Shown: piece by piece, positions 17,438-25,753 of the stretch | How positions within the stretch are numbered: position 1 is the stretch's first letter | How the letters are laid out: each line of letters starts with the position of its first letter | Origin: Saccharophagus degradans 2-40 | Lineage (GTDB): Bacteria; Pseudomonadota; Gammaproteobacteria; Pseudomonadales; Cellvibrionaceae | NCBI RefSeq assembly: GCF_000013665.1 | Contig: NC_007912.1 | Coordinates: forward strand, 4,897,684-4,961,683 | Length of the DNA stretch: 64,000 nt | Reading direction: 5' to 3' | Program-made: the position numbers and the translations under genes | The notes under the pieces: generated by a model | The model's input: only the letters and a program-made list of their open reading frames with translations | Database searches by the model: none | Told to the model about the DNA's origin: nothing

Positions 17438-18259
17438 GTGAAACTAGCTATTTACGCCTTTCTGGCCTTAACACTTAGCCTTGTAGGCTGTAACGCAAGC
17501 ACACCCAGCAAGCCCGATACACCGTTAACTCACACCGAAAAAACATTGGTAAAGCAGCTAACGCAAACTGGGCGAGAACTTTATAAAAAAGACAGCCGCG
17601 CTTCGTTCGCGTCCGATTTAGTACAAGCACAAATGGACGTTAGCCTATACCCCAACTTCGTGGGCTGGATAACCCACCCAAATAACGAAGATTACACTGT
17701 ATCTTTTTACCAGCGCACACGTGGAGTAGGGCAAGAGGGTGATAACTACGAAGTATTTGCCGATGTGGTGTTTGATAAAAATATGGCCGCCAAGCTATAC
17801 CCCGAACCCAAGCGCACACTAGACGAGCTGGAACTGGCCATGCTAAAGGCTCGCATTACTGCACTAACCGCAAACATCGACCGCTGTAATCAGCCGTACA
17901 ATACGGTTGTGCTGCCAGACGAGGCCAACGGCCAACTACACGTGTATTTACTCGCCGCCAGCACTCAGTATGGCGTAATGCAGGTAGGGGGCCACCATAA
18001 GGTCACGATTAATATAGCCTCAGGCGAAATCACACAGGTTACGCCGTTTTCGAAATCCTGCTTTGCGCTTAACCTAACCGACAGCAGCAGGCCTAAAGAT
18101 TCTAAATTGAGCATGGTGGTAGTAAGCCATATAGTAAGCGACTACCCAGCAGCAATTCACCCTTACCTAAATTTACTGCACGACCTTTCAATTGCCATTT
18201 CGACTAAAAGCGGTATTTGGGTAGCAGAAAATGGCGAACTTAGGCTAATGGAACGCTAG
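17438..18259 (+). CDS. Lipoprotein of unknown function
   Basis: The GTG at 17438 is chosen because AAAGGAG precedes it by 6 nt. The product is ~273 residues with a lipoprotein signal (MKLAIYAFLALTLSLVGC, lipid-attached Cys18). I do not recognise a domain in the remainder. It contains a central beta-rich stretch (YTVSFYQRTRGVGQEGDNYE) and two later cysteines (DRCNQPYN, KSCFALNL) that could form a disulfide. It lies between a DUF4252 gene and the sigma factor gene, so it is probably part of the same envelope regulon. It could be the sensory lipoprotein of the locus, but nothing in the sequence proves that. Confidence 0.78.
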   Translation: MKLAIYAFLALTLSLVGCNASTPSKPDTPLTHTEKTLVKQLTQTGRELYKKDSRASFASDLVQAQMDVSLYPNFVGWITHPNNEDYTVSFYQRTRGVGQEGDNYEVFADVVFDKNMAAKLYPEPKRTLDELELAMLKARITALTANIDRCNQPYNTVVLPDEANGQLHVYLLAASTQYGVMQVGGHHKVTINIASGEITQVTPFSKSCFALNLTDSSRPKDSKLSMVVVSHIVSDYPAAIHPYLNLLHDLSIAISTKSGIWVAENGELRLMER

Positions 18260-18295
18260 CGAGCGATATGCTGTGAACAAAAAACCAATTAATTC

Positions 18296-18325
18296 TGTAA
18301 CCTTTTTCTGGTTGCACCGTTTTAT
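18296..18325 (+). promoter_or_regulatory. ECF-type promoter of the sigma factor gene
   Basis: TGTAACCTTTTTCTG (18296-18310), 7 bp, CGTTTTAT (18318-18325), 28 bp before the sigma factor ATG. It is near-identical to the promoter at 16621-16649, indicating autoregulation. Confidence 0.75.
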
Positions 18326-18353
18326 TGGTTAACAGCAACCCAAAAGAAGCCGA

Positions 18354-18845
18354 ATGGAATTTCAATACCGAACCTACGTTAACCAGTACCAACGCCTTGT
18401 ATATAGCAAGGCCTTGCACATGCTGGGTAACAGTACCGAAGCAGAGGACGCATGCCAAGAGGTATACGAGCGCCTGTGGAAGCATATAAGCAAGGTAGAA
18501 GACCACCACGCCAAAGCATGGTTGCTACACGTAACCCGCAATGTGTGTATAGACCTGCTGCGCAAACGCACAGATACCCAAGCGCTAGATGAAGAGCTTG
18601 TATGCGAGCGCAGCGACGGCAACCCAAGCAACGCACTGGCAAACAGCCAATTAAGCCATTGGCTTACACATGCCTTAAGCAAAATGAAAGAACCGTACAA
18701 AAGCCTAATTCAAATGGCCGAGATACAGCAACAAAGTGTGAAAACTATTGCCCAACACCTTGGGTTAAGCGAGAACCAAGTAAAGGTGTACAGCCACCGC
18801 GCCCGCCAACAATTGCGCGCACTTTTGCAAGGGGTAGACCTATGA
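18354..18845 (+). CDS. ECF-family RNA polymerase sigma factor
   Basis: A 163-residue sigma factor with only regions 2 and 4. Region 2 runs from ~10 to 75 (YQRLVYSKALHMLGNSTEAE, DACQEVYERLWKH, AWLLHVTRNVCIDLLRK). Region 4 (~110-158) carries the HTH in VKTIAQHLGLSENQVKVYSH. It redirects RNA polymerase to ECF promoters, and the two matching promoters in this locus are the obvious targets. Its stop codon overlaps the next gene's start (ATGA at 18842-18845), so it is translationally coupled to a single-span membrane protein that takes the place of an anti-sigma factor. Confidence 0.94.
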   Translation: MEFQYRTYVNQYQRLVYSKALHMLGNSTEAEDACQEVYERLWKHISKVEDHHAKAWLLHVTRNVCIDLLRKRTDTQALDEELVCERSDGNPSNALANSQLSHWLTHALSKMKEPYKSLIQMAEIQQQSVKTIAQHLGLSENQVKVYSHRARQQLRALLQGVDL

Positions 18846-19279
18846 GCACAAACACAACCAGCCAACCCAATAAAGCGATTGATGAACAAGCACTTATCGA
18901 CCGTATATTTATGGACGAAAGCGCGGGCGAAGAGGGCTTTGACCTAGTAGACCCACCCGCCAGCCTGCAGGCCAAGTTGTATGCAATTCCGCAAGCCAGC
19001 AAACAGCCTGCGCCACTTAGCCGCGCAACAATAAGCCGCTGGTTTGGCGCAGCCGCGCTTGTCGCCAGCGTAGTTATTGCACTATTACTTAGCCCGCAGC
19101 CTGCGCCTGTAAACCAAGAAGCCCTGCAGGCACAAAAAGATTTTGAACTCGCGCTGCATTATTTAAACAAAGCCAACAAAAAGGCGGCCAGCAGCGTAAC
19201 CAGCACTATAAATACCGAATTAGAGCGCAGCACTGTTAACCCTATCGTTAAAACGCTCACCAACTTATCGTCAAGTTAA
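18842..19279 (+). CDS. Single-span membrane protein, probable anti-sigma factor
   Basis: A 145-residue protein that starts inside the sigma gene's stop codon (ATGA overlap). It has a ~65-residue acidic cytoplasmic N-terminus (IDEQALIDRIFMDESAGEEG), one transmembrane helix (~67-84, WFGAAALVASVVIALLLS) and a ~60-residue C-terminal part rich in Ala, Lys and Ser. No zinc-binding HxxxCxxC anti-sigma motif is present, so if it restrains the sigma factor it is of a different type. Position, size and topology support an anti-sigma role; that is inference. It is followed after 10 bp by the second DUF4252 gene. Confidence 0.72.
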   Translation: MSTNTTSQPNKAIDEQALIDRIFMDESAGEEGFDLVDPPASLQAKLYAIPQASKQPAPLSRATISRWFGAAALVASVVIALLLSPQPAPVNQEALQAQKDFELALHYLNKANKKAASSVTSTINTELERSTVNPIVKTLTNLSSS

Positions 19280-19289
19280 GGGAACCACT

Positions 19290-19808
19290 ATGAAATTACC
19301 AAAAGTTATTCACGCCATTTGTTGGGCTGGGTTACTACTTTTTAGCTTAGGCGCAAACGCCAGTTACGCCCAATCGGCAGGGCTAGTTGCCTTCGACGAT
19401 TTAAGTAACGAATACGGCGAAGCCAAAGTAGAAATTAACCTTTCAAAACAGTTATTGGGTTTAATTGGCGCTTTTTCTAAAAAAGAGAATCCAGAACTAT
19501 CGGAACTCGCGTCTAATATAGAAAGCATTACCGTACGCGTTTACAACATTACCGACGATGCGCAGGCTGCGCTTAACTTAATAGATAAAACCACCAAGCA
19601 TCTTAGAAAAGATAATTGGGTGCCTATTGTTAGCGTAAACGAAGAGGGCGAGAAGGTGCGTATTTTTTCTAAAAGTACCGGCGAAGTTATGGATGGCATG
19701 GTGGTAATGGTAGTAGACACAAATAGCAAAGAGGCGGTATTTATTAATTTAGTAGGGCAAATTGACCCGGCGCGTATCAACGATTTAACCGGCGCTTTAA
19801 ATCTATAA
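19290..19808 (+). CDS. DUF4252 exported protein 2
   Basis: A 172-residue protein with a signal peptide (cut near SYAQ) and one DUF4252 domain, clearly paralogous to the product of 16751-17284. They share VEINLSKQL, ENPELxELxxNIExITVRVY, KVRIFSK, MDGxVVMVV and FINxVGQIDPARI. It is preceded by AAGGGA and lies in the sigma/anti-sigma operon. The duplication within one regulon suggests two related envelope proteins made under the same stress, perhaps partners. No enzymatic motif is visible. Confidence 0.9.
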   Translation: MKLPKVIHAICWAGLLLFSLGANASYAQSAGLVAFDDLSNEYGEAKVEINLSKQLLGLIGAFSKKENPELSELASNIESITVRVYNITDDAQAALNLIDKTTKHLRKDNWVPIVSVNEEGEKVRIFSKSTGEVMDGMVVMVVDTNSKEAVFINLVGQIDPARINDLTGALNL

Positions 19809-19859
19809 AAACGCGTCGCGCAAAACGAAAAAACACAACCTAAAGCGATGGAGGGCACG

Positions 19860-20387
19860 ATGAAAATTCGAACAATTATATTTTTAGTAATAACGGCTTT
19901 TGCATGTGTAGCTTGTACAGGGTCTGGCTTGAATAAACAAACAGGCTACGCAGAACTCTCTTGGACACAGTTTAGCGGCTTAGATAAAGGGTTCAGCTTA
20001 AAGCTCGGCCCCAAGGCACTAAGTTTAATCCATTATGTTATGAAGCTAGATAACGGCCAAGACCCAGAGCTAGCCTTTTTACAACATATACAAGGCGTAC
20101 AAGTTAAAAACTATAAAGTAGCCAACAATCAAGCACTCGCCAATAAACGTGTGGCCGCCGCTTACGAAAAGTTGATCGAACAAAATTGGCAAATAGCCGT
20201 ATCCGCCAAAGAAGCCGACGGCGAACGTGTACATATACTAATTAAACACACCGACCAAACCAACACCACACTCGCAGGCCTATGCATACTCGCCCTAGAT
20301 AACCAAGAAGTAGTATTTGTAAATGTAGTAGGGGACTTCGACGAAATGGCGTTAGCACAGGTAATGGCTTTATCGAATAAAGGGTAG
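19860..20387 (+). CDS. DUF4252 lipoprotein
   Basis: The start is set at the ATG of 19860, 4 nt after GGAGGG; an ATG at 19848 overlaps that ribosome site. The ~175-residue product has a lipoprotein signal ending in FACVAC and a more diverged DUF4252 domain (SLKLGPKALSLIHYVM, DPELAFLQHIQGVQVKNYKV, VFVNVVGDFDEMALAQV). Compared with the other two copies, the PAR of VGQIDPAR is replaced by DEM. It is the last gene of the operon, 51 bp after the preceding gene, and a terminator follows. Membrane anchoring distinguishes it from its soluble paralogues. Confidence 0.85.
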   Translation: MKIRTIIFLVITAFACVACTGSGLNKQTGYAELSWTQFSGLDKGFSLKLGPKALSLIHYVMKLDNGQDPELAFLQHIQGVQVKNYKVANNQALANKRVAAAYEKLIEQNWQIAVSAKEADGERVHILIKHTDQTNTTLAGLCILALDNQEVVFVNVVGDFDEMALAQVMALSNKG

Positions 20388-20414
20388 AGCCTAAGGATTA
20401 TTGTATTCGCTGTT

Positions 20415-20441
20415 AGCGCCTTTTTAATTGGCGCTTTTTTT
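20415..20441 (+). terminator. Terminator of the sigma/DUF4252 operon
   Basis: Stem AGCGCC/GGCGCT with loop TTTTTAATT, then TTTTTTT, 28 bp after the stop codon. Confidence 0.85.
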
Positions 20442-20814
20442 AGTTTAAATAGTCTGCATCAACTTCAATTGCAAAAAATAGTTAGTAATCATATATTTTA
20501 GCGAATAAGCGCTGTACTAAAGGCTTCTAAAATTATTGATCCTTGAGCAAGAATCACACATACCAGCAAGTACGTATGACTTGATCGAATGCCAAAAACG
20601 AGCTAATTCGAGCTCCTAGCCGTAGAATTGCATGCCAAAAAAATCAGCCTATCAATCCCTTCTACGGTATTCTGCGCTAAAAGTGTGACTCGCTTATCTT
20701 TTCGCTACATTCGCATAAAATTTACAATTCGTAGTCGTATAAAATAAATGCCTCATAAATATTGGCAATGGATTTTGCTAGTAACATCGTCCAAATAGCA
20801 AAGGAGTGATAAAT
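20442..20814. other. Intergenic region before the DcrB-like lipoprotein
   Basis: It holds a distant inverted pair CCGTAGAA/TTCTACGG (near 20620-20665) and otherwise nothing I can assign. AAGGAG at 20801-20806 serves the next gene. Confidence 0.4.
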
Positions 20815-21384
20815 ATGTCTTTAACGCCAAAGTCTGTTTCTACCTTTAGTGTAATTTTTCTATTTTATTTACTTGTATCCTCCTGCGCTAAAGAGTCAAG
20901 TCAACCTTCGCCGAGTAGTCCATACACTCAATACACAAACAAAGACATTAGTGTTTCATACCCCGCGCATTGGGTATTTCGGTATGATAAAACACCAGGC
21001 CTCTATTCTAATCGCGAAATACTAGTTAACATTTCAGAATTAGGTACTTTCACAATCCACCTGCACCTAACAGATAACCCTCACCTACTAGATGCACTTA
21101 ATTTACACGATTACACCGAACGAGCCATACACGGCTTAGGCTTGATAGACTCACCGCTCATAATTAAATTAGAGCAGAAACCAATAAAAATTCATAATTA
21201 TAAAGGCTACCGAGTTTCATGGACTGATACCTTTATGGGCGAAGACAACTACGAATTAACCATACTCGAATATACAGCAAACAAGAATAAAGTATTTGTA
21301 GTTTTTAATGCCGGTAACTCAACTATCGCAGAAGTAAATGAAAATATAGAAAACATAGTAAGCAGGCTAAGTATCAATAGCTAA
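20815..21384 (+). CDS. DcrB/PsbP-like lipoprotein
   Basis: AAGGAG sits 8 nt before the ATG at 20815, so I prefer it to the GTG at 20806. The 189-residue product has a lipoprotein signal (FYLLVSSC). The mature part starts with ISVSYPAHWVFRYDKTPG and ends in a helix with IAEVNENIENIVSRL. That layout ('isyPxxW', central strands, final 'iesilxSf' helix) is shared with the DcrB/PsbP/Mog1-type fold of small periplasmic lipoproteins. The function is unknown. It stands alone, and its GC content is lower than that of the sigma operon before it. Confidence 0.75.
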   Translation: MSLTPKSVSTFSVIFLFYLLVSSCAKESSQPSPSSPYTQYTNKDISVSYPAHWVFRYDKTPGLYSNREILVNISELGTFTIHLHLTDNPHLLDALNLHDYTERAIHGLGLIDSPLIIKLEQKPIKIHNYKGYRVSWTDTFMGEDNYELTILEYTANKNKVFVVFNAGNSTIAEVNENIENIVSRLSINS

Positions 21385-21541
21385 ACCGAAGGGGCGTTAA
21401 AGAGTCCACGTTCATCAAAAAAATAGATAACACAACCCACATAAAAATATTCTCACCGAAGAAAAAATTAAATTGGTGAAATAACATAGAAATTTAGAAC
21501 TCCCCCCTGTTAGCTGTAAACTGTTAGCTATATTCTATCCC

Positions 21542-22327
21542 TCACAATACCTCAATCAACTTCCCATACCCCCCGCGACTAATCGCAAATTGTTTTTGCT
21601 CTCCTTCTGGAGTTTTTAAGTTGGCAAAGCGGGTATCTTTGCCTTCGGTTTCTATGCCCTGTAAATAATCTAAGTTAATAATGGTAGAGCGATGAATGCG
21701 GCAGAATTGTTGCGGGTCTAGTAGTTCTTCTAAGCGGCTTAGGCGCTCTTGTTTTATGTGGGTGCCGCCAGGGACGTGAATAACCACATAGTCGTCGGCG
21801 GCCTCTATAGCAATAATATTGGTTGTGGAAATTACATGCACGTCGCCTTTATCTCGCACTAGTACCCTGCCTATGGGGGCTTGGCGTTGAATATAATTTT
21901 GTACTACATCTGTTGTGCGTTGGCTTTGTTCGCCTTCTGGGTTTGGCTGTGCTGTTAGGTTGGCTTCTTTTATACGCTGGCAAATGCGCTCTACGGTGCG
22001 CGCTAAACGCTCTTCGCTTACGGGTTTTAACAAATAGTCTAAGGCGTTATTTTCAAATGCTTGTATGGCGTAGTCGTCGTGTGCGGTTATAAATACGGTT
22101 ATTGGCGCCGCATCACCTAAAAGTTCTAGTACTTCAAAGCCATCTAGCTTGGGCATATGAATATCTAAAAACATTACCTGCGGCTCTAGCTCGTGCACGG
22201 CTTTTACGGCGGTTTTGCCATTCTCGCACTGGGCAATAATATTAATTTCTTTATATGTGCCAAGCAAATGCTGCAATGCTTGGCGTGCATGGGCTTCGTC
22301 ATCTACGATAATTGCATTAATTGGCAT
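21542..22327 (-). CDS. LytTR-family response regulator
   Basis: A 261-residue response regulator. The receiver domain (1-120) has the acidic pocket Asp9/Asp10, the phospho-acceptor Asp55 (VMFLDIHMPKLDGFEVL) and the conserved Lys in YLLKPVSEERL. The C-terminal LytTR DNA-binding domain (~160-260) has IEAADDYVVIHV, RLEELLDPQQFCRIHRSTII and a basic end. LytTR regulators bind paired direct repeats in front of envelope or quorum-type genes. It follows its histidine kinase by 4 bp, and together with the two membrane-protein genes upstream it forms a four-gene unit. Confidence 0.95.
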   Translation of the reverse strand: MPINAIIVDDEAHARQALQHLLGTYKEINIIAQCENGKTAVKAVHELEPQVMFLDIHMPKLDGFEVLELLGDAAPITVFITAHDDYAIQAFENNALDYLLKPVSEERLARTVERICQRIKEANLTAQPNPEGEQSQRTTDVVQNYIQRQAPIGRVLVRDKGDVHVISTTNIIAIEAADDYVVIHVPGGTHIKQERLSRLEELLDPQQFCRIHRSTIINLDYLQGIETEGKDTRFANLKTPEGEQKQFAISRGGYGKLIEVL

Positions 22328-22331
22328 AGTG

Positions 22332-23459
22332 TTAGCCGTTGTGTTTATTGTTTAAAAGATTAATTGCCGGTAAACGCAGATTAACGCGAAACACTGCGCT
22401 CGCACCTTCTAGGCTTGGTTTACTAGCTGGCGTTTTAGAAATTTTGATTTGCGCCGCTGGGCCGTAAAAGCTACCAAGCCGTTTTTTTAACGATGGTAAA
22501 CCAATACCGGTACTTTGTGCCGCTGGTGCTTGGCTATCTACGCTGTTACTTATTTCTATTGCAATTGTTTTGTTGTGCAATTGTATGCATATATCAATAA
22601 AGCCGTTTTCAAAATTAGACCCTATACCGTGTTTTATGCTGTTTTCTACCAACGGAAATAACAGCAACGGCATGCATGCCATGGGCAATACCGCATCGTC
22701 GATATTAAAATTTACGCTTAGGTGCTCACCGTAGCGTTCGCGCTCTACCGAAAGGTAATTTTTAATATGATTAATTTCGTCCCCTAGCGTTACTTGTTCT
22801 TTTTTCGCGTAGTTTACGCTGTAGCGCAAGAAGTCGGACATTTGCACACATATTGAATGAATTTTTTGCGGTGCAATTAACGATAGGTTAGCCAGCATAG
22901 TAAGACTGTTGTACATAAAGTGCGGGTGCACCGTAGCTTTAACCGCCTGTAATTCTATTTCGCTAATTAGCAATTTTTGCTGCAGGGCTTCTGCGCTTAG
23001 GTGCTCGCTACTTTTAGCAATAAGGAAAGCATAATGCACCAGTATCCATACGCCATAAAGTATTAACCCCAGCAGAATGTGTAGCACTAGGGTGTTTTCG
23101 AAAATATTGTCTACATCATTTAGGCCCATTTCATTTAGTAGCTCCGCCCAACCCCAGCCCAGTAATAACCATAAACCAATGCTTCCTAATGCGGCTATGC
23201 ACTGGGCGCGTACAAGATCTTTTAAGGGACTGGAATCGAGAGGGTAGCGGGAGCAAATGTAGAGATTAGATGAGCAGAAAAATAAAAGAAGAAAGTACCA
23301 AGGCAGTGCTAACAACACTATCGACACGACCATATCGTCGTAATAGCCATCGGTTAGCACCCAACCAATAAGGCCTGTAATAAATAAGCACAACACACCC
23401 CATAGCACCGCAACAGCCAGCAAGCTGCGGTTAGCATTAAAAATGGGGTGCATGGCCAT
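22332..23459 (-). CDS. LytS/AlgZ-type sensor histidine kinase
   Basis: A 375-residue kinase of the His_kinase (PF06580) class. The N-terminal ~165 residues hold about four to five membrane helices with no extracytoplasmic domain of any size. Residues ~170-260 hold the phospho-acceptor region (VHPHFMYNSLTMLANLS; the His before FMYN is the acceptor). The ATP-binding domain follows, with PLLLFPLVENSIKHGI as N box and STGIGLPSLKKRL as G box. Lack of a sensor domain suggests it senses the membrane itself or a partner. The LiaF-like protein encoded just upstream is the natural candidate. Confidence 0.94.
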   Translation of the reverse strand: MAMHPIFNANRSLLAVAVLWGVLCLFITGLIGWVLTDGYYDDMVVSIVLLALPWYFLLLFFCSSNLYICSRYPLDSSPLKDLVRAQCIAALGSIGLWLLLGWGWAELLNEMGLNDVDNIFENTLVLHILLGLILYGVWILVHYAFLIAKSSEHLSAEALQQKLLISEIELQAVKATVHPHFMYNSLTMLANLSLIAPQKIHSICVQMSDFLRYSVNYAKKEQVTLGDEINHIKNYLSVERERYGEHLSVNFNIDDAVLPMACMPLLLFPLVENSIKHGIGSNFENGFIDICIQLHNKTIAIEISNSVDSQAPAAQSTGIGLPSLKKRLGSFYGPAAQIKISKTPASKPSLEGASAVFRVNLRLPAINLLNNKHNG

Positions 23460-23533
23460 AGAAATTCCTTTTATATTTCTTAGTAGTACACGTCTTACTT
23501 GCTACATTAGTTACTTGCTAAATTCGCTAGAAA

Positions 23534-24346
23534 TTAGTTTCTAATTTCTACTCCACCCATAAACGCTACACCGGTAACAACTACGCGTTTTTTGGGTAAG
23601 CTTAGCTTTTCTGCTAGGCAAGTGGTTTTGTTAGATACACCACCAAGTAAAGGCAATACTTTAACTACCACATCCCAGTGGGGCGGTACTTTAATTTCTA
23701 CTCCCCCCATTACAGCAAGTACTTCTATTTCTATGGTAGGCTGATTAGCATCTGCTTCGCGGATATCTATATCTACCCCGCCGAGTAACGCAATTACATT
23801 ACCGCCCGAAAGGGCTTTAGAACGTGTAGAAAAGTTGCCACCACCAAGAATAGTAAATACATCTATTTGGGTATCTTCACCGTTACTGGCTGGTGCAGCG
23901 CTTTTTATCGAGCCATCATCCATTGGCTCCCATTCACCGTCTAACACATCGGCATCGGTTGCTTGCTCGTCTTTGGTTTCGCTATAGTTTTTTTGGCTGC
24001 GTTTTTTGTGAGGCCGCAAAATATTTACCCCTATAAATAGCAATACTAGCGGCCCAATAAGTGCACCTATACTCAAGCTAATAATGCTGTACTTAGACAG
24101 TAAAAATAGAACACCAATACCTATTAGAAAATACGGTAAGAATTCGGTTTGCTTATTTTCGTCATCGCTTTTTTTACCGCTGTAAAGTAAAACACCACCT
24201 ATCACGATAAGGGCAATGGGCCAGTTGCCTAGCAACATTCCCGAAAAGTGAATGCCAATATTTTTAAAAAACAGCAGTACGGCGAATACTATTAAAGCCA
24301 ACCCTAATAACGTGCGCATAGATGCGTTGCCACGGTGCTTTTTCAT
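23534..24346 (-). CDS. LiaF-like membrane protein (envelope stress)
   Basis: A 270-residue protein. The N-terminal part has about four helices arranged as in LiaI/LiaF proteins (LLGLALIVFAVLLFFKNIGI, WPIALIVIGGVLLYSGKK, and two more to residue ~110). A ~40-residue acidic linker leads to the C-terminal cell-wall-active-antibiotics-response domain, a beta-solenoid with repeated turns: IDVFTILGGGNFSTRSK, IALLGGVDIDI, VLAVMGGVEIKVP and GVAFMGGVEIRN. In Firmicutes, LiaF inhibits a LiaRS-type kinase until the envelope is disturbed. Its position before a LytS-type kinase suggests the same logic here. Confidence 0.9.
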   Translation of the reverse strand: MKKHRGNASMRTLLGLALIVFAVLLFFKNIGIHFSGMLLGNWPIALIVIGGVLLYSGKKSDDENKQTEFLPYFLIGIGVLFLLSKYSIISLSIGALIGPLVLLFIGVNILRPHKKRSQKNYSETKDEQATDADVLDGEWEPMDDGSIKSAAPASNGEDTQIDVFTILGGGNFSTRSKALSGGNVIALLGGVDIDIREADANQPTIEIEVLAVMGGVEIKVPPHWDVVVKVLPLLGGVSNKTTCLAEKLSLPKKRVVVTGVAFMGGVEIRN

Positions 24347-24384
24347 AATGCTCTCTCTTACCAGGTGTAATATTGTAGTAAGCC

Positions 24385-24891
24385 CTAGGCGGAGGGCTTA
24401 TCTTGTGTGTCTGTTGAATCTGTATTTGGCTGTTGTGGCGCTGCTTCATCTTTTGTTGCAGTGCCCTCTGTGTTGCCCTGTGTTGCAGTATTGGTTTCAT
24501 TAGTTTGCGGCTCATCCACTACTGGCTCTGGGTCTACGTCGATTATGTCACTTTCTTGCTCGCGCTGTGGTGCGGTATTGCGCTGATTAGTGCCAACAGG
24601 CGTTTCGTTCCACGCTTCGAACGGAAACGGCTTGTGCTCGCTATTGTAACTAACAAACTTCAAACCGCGGTTAATATAACGGGTTAAGGATGCCGCAAAA
24701 TTACGTAGGTGGTCGTTATCTTGCCCTGTAAACAGGGTAAATAGAAACTGCAATACGCATAATACCCACATTAATATGCCGCTAAAATGCAAAGCAATAC
24801 CTATTATTAGCATATACACAAGCCGTGCCCAGTGGCGTTGGTTGGTGATATTACTGCGAAGTTGATCTTGATCTATCGTTTGAGTGTTCAT
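24385..24891 (-). CDS. DUF4389 membrane protein
   Basis: A 168-residue protein with a DUF4389 region (~20-100). Two helices (LVYMLIIGIALHFSGILMWV, then LCVLQFLFTLFTGQ) are followed by NFAASLTRYINRGLKFVSYNSEHKPFPF. The last ~65 residues are a disordered acidic and Thr/Gln-rich tail. The family is found in bacteria beside envelope genes, with unknown function. It is the first gene of a unit continuing into the LiaF-like protein (38 bp gap), kinase and regulator, so it is likely part of the same sensing system. AGGGAG precedes the start. Confidence 0.85.
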   Translation of the reverse strand: MNTQTIDQDQLRSNITNQRHWARLVYMLIIGIALHFSGILMWVLCVLQFLFTLFTGQDNDHLRNFAASLTRYINRGLKFVSYNSEHKPFPFEAWNETPVGTNQRNTAPQREQESDIIDVDPEPVVDEPQTNETNTATQGNTEGTATKDEAAPQQPNTDSTDTQDKPSA

Positions 24892-25219
24892 TGTGCGCTC
24901 TCCCTATGTGATGTGGCGTAAGCTTAGATTAAAGCCAATGGCGGGCTTAGAGGGTGCCATATCGGTGAATGGCGCTAGAGCGTCGGTCAATAGCTACCCA
25001 TTACAGAAGTAAGCATTCACATTGGCGATTTATAGCCACCAGCTATTACTTAGCAATTTACTTATATACGCCATGCCATTACTATTGCATAACACATACG
25101 TATGCAAGAGCGTATGCCTTAAGCACCTTTATTGAACGCTTAACTAGAGCACAGCCAGTACAACCGATAGGAATACGCCCGTAACATTGACGTTACGCAG
25201 CGAGTTAGGGAGACGCAAC
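24892..25219. other. Divergent intergenic region
   Basis: It lies between the DUF4389 operon and the zinc-ribbon protein. It contains a palindrome, CGTAAC-6 bp-GTTACG (25180-25197), close to the start of the rightward gene and possibly an operator. I see nothing else. Confidence 0.45.
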
Positions 25220-25606
25220 ATGCAGTACCAGTGCACGGAATGCAATCATCACTTCGACGATCAGTCCGCCTATTGTGAAGACTGGAGCAAACCAGAAAAA
25301 TCCTTTGGCTGCCCCCACTGTAAAATCTTCTTTTATAAAAATACTCGCTCTTCGCTCAAACAATCTATAGCGCTTGGCATACTGTCTGGTGGCGTGCTTC
25401 TACCCGCTCTAATCTTAACCATTACCTCGCTAGTAGAAGGCAATAAGCCATTTATATTTTATGGCGCCGCCATTTTATTAAGCGGTATTGGTGTAATTAG
25501 CTTTTACCCTAAAGCTAAACCCGAATTGAAAACAGTAGAATCTAAAAGCCAATTTACTACCCTGCAGTTCGCACCTGCCAAACAATCCGACACGCAGCAA
25601 GCTTAA
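25220..25606 (+). CDS. Zinc-ribbon membrane protein
   Basis: The ATG at 25220 is chosen because AGGGAG precedes it by 7 nt. The ~128-residue protein starts with a zinc ribbon (CTECNHHFDD, then CPHCKIFFYK: two CxxC pairs ~25 residues apart). Two membrane helices follow (SIALGILSGGVLLPALILTI and IFYGAAILLSGIGVISF) and then a short polar tail. Such proteins are common and uncharacterised, and the ribbon should be cytoplasmic. It is preceded by a palindrome and stands as a single gene. Confidence 0.8.
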   Translation: MQYQCTECNHHFDDQSAYCEDWSKPEKSFGCPHCKIFFYKNTRSSLKQSIALGILSGGVLLPALILTITSLVEGNKPFIFYGAAILLSGIGVISFYPKAKPELKTVESKSQFTTLQFAPAKQSDTQQA

Positions 25607-25753
25607 AGAAGGCGTTAGCCAGTTTTTAGTTAGTTTGATTGGCTACCAAAAATAACGATATCCGCTGGTGTGTTATACACACCTAGCACCCCATCACCGG
25701 CTGTGGGTTTCTACAGCTTTATTTTATGGAGTTTCATTAAAAAGGATTCCACC

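Noticed and set aside
25180-25197. Palindrome CGTAAC-6 bp-GTTACG as a firm operator.
   Set aside because: Only a single occurrence and no neighbouring regulator gene; kept only as a note on the intergenic region.
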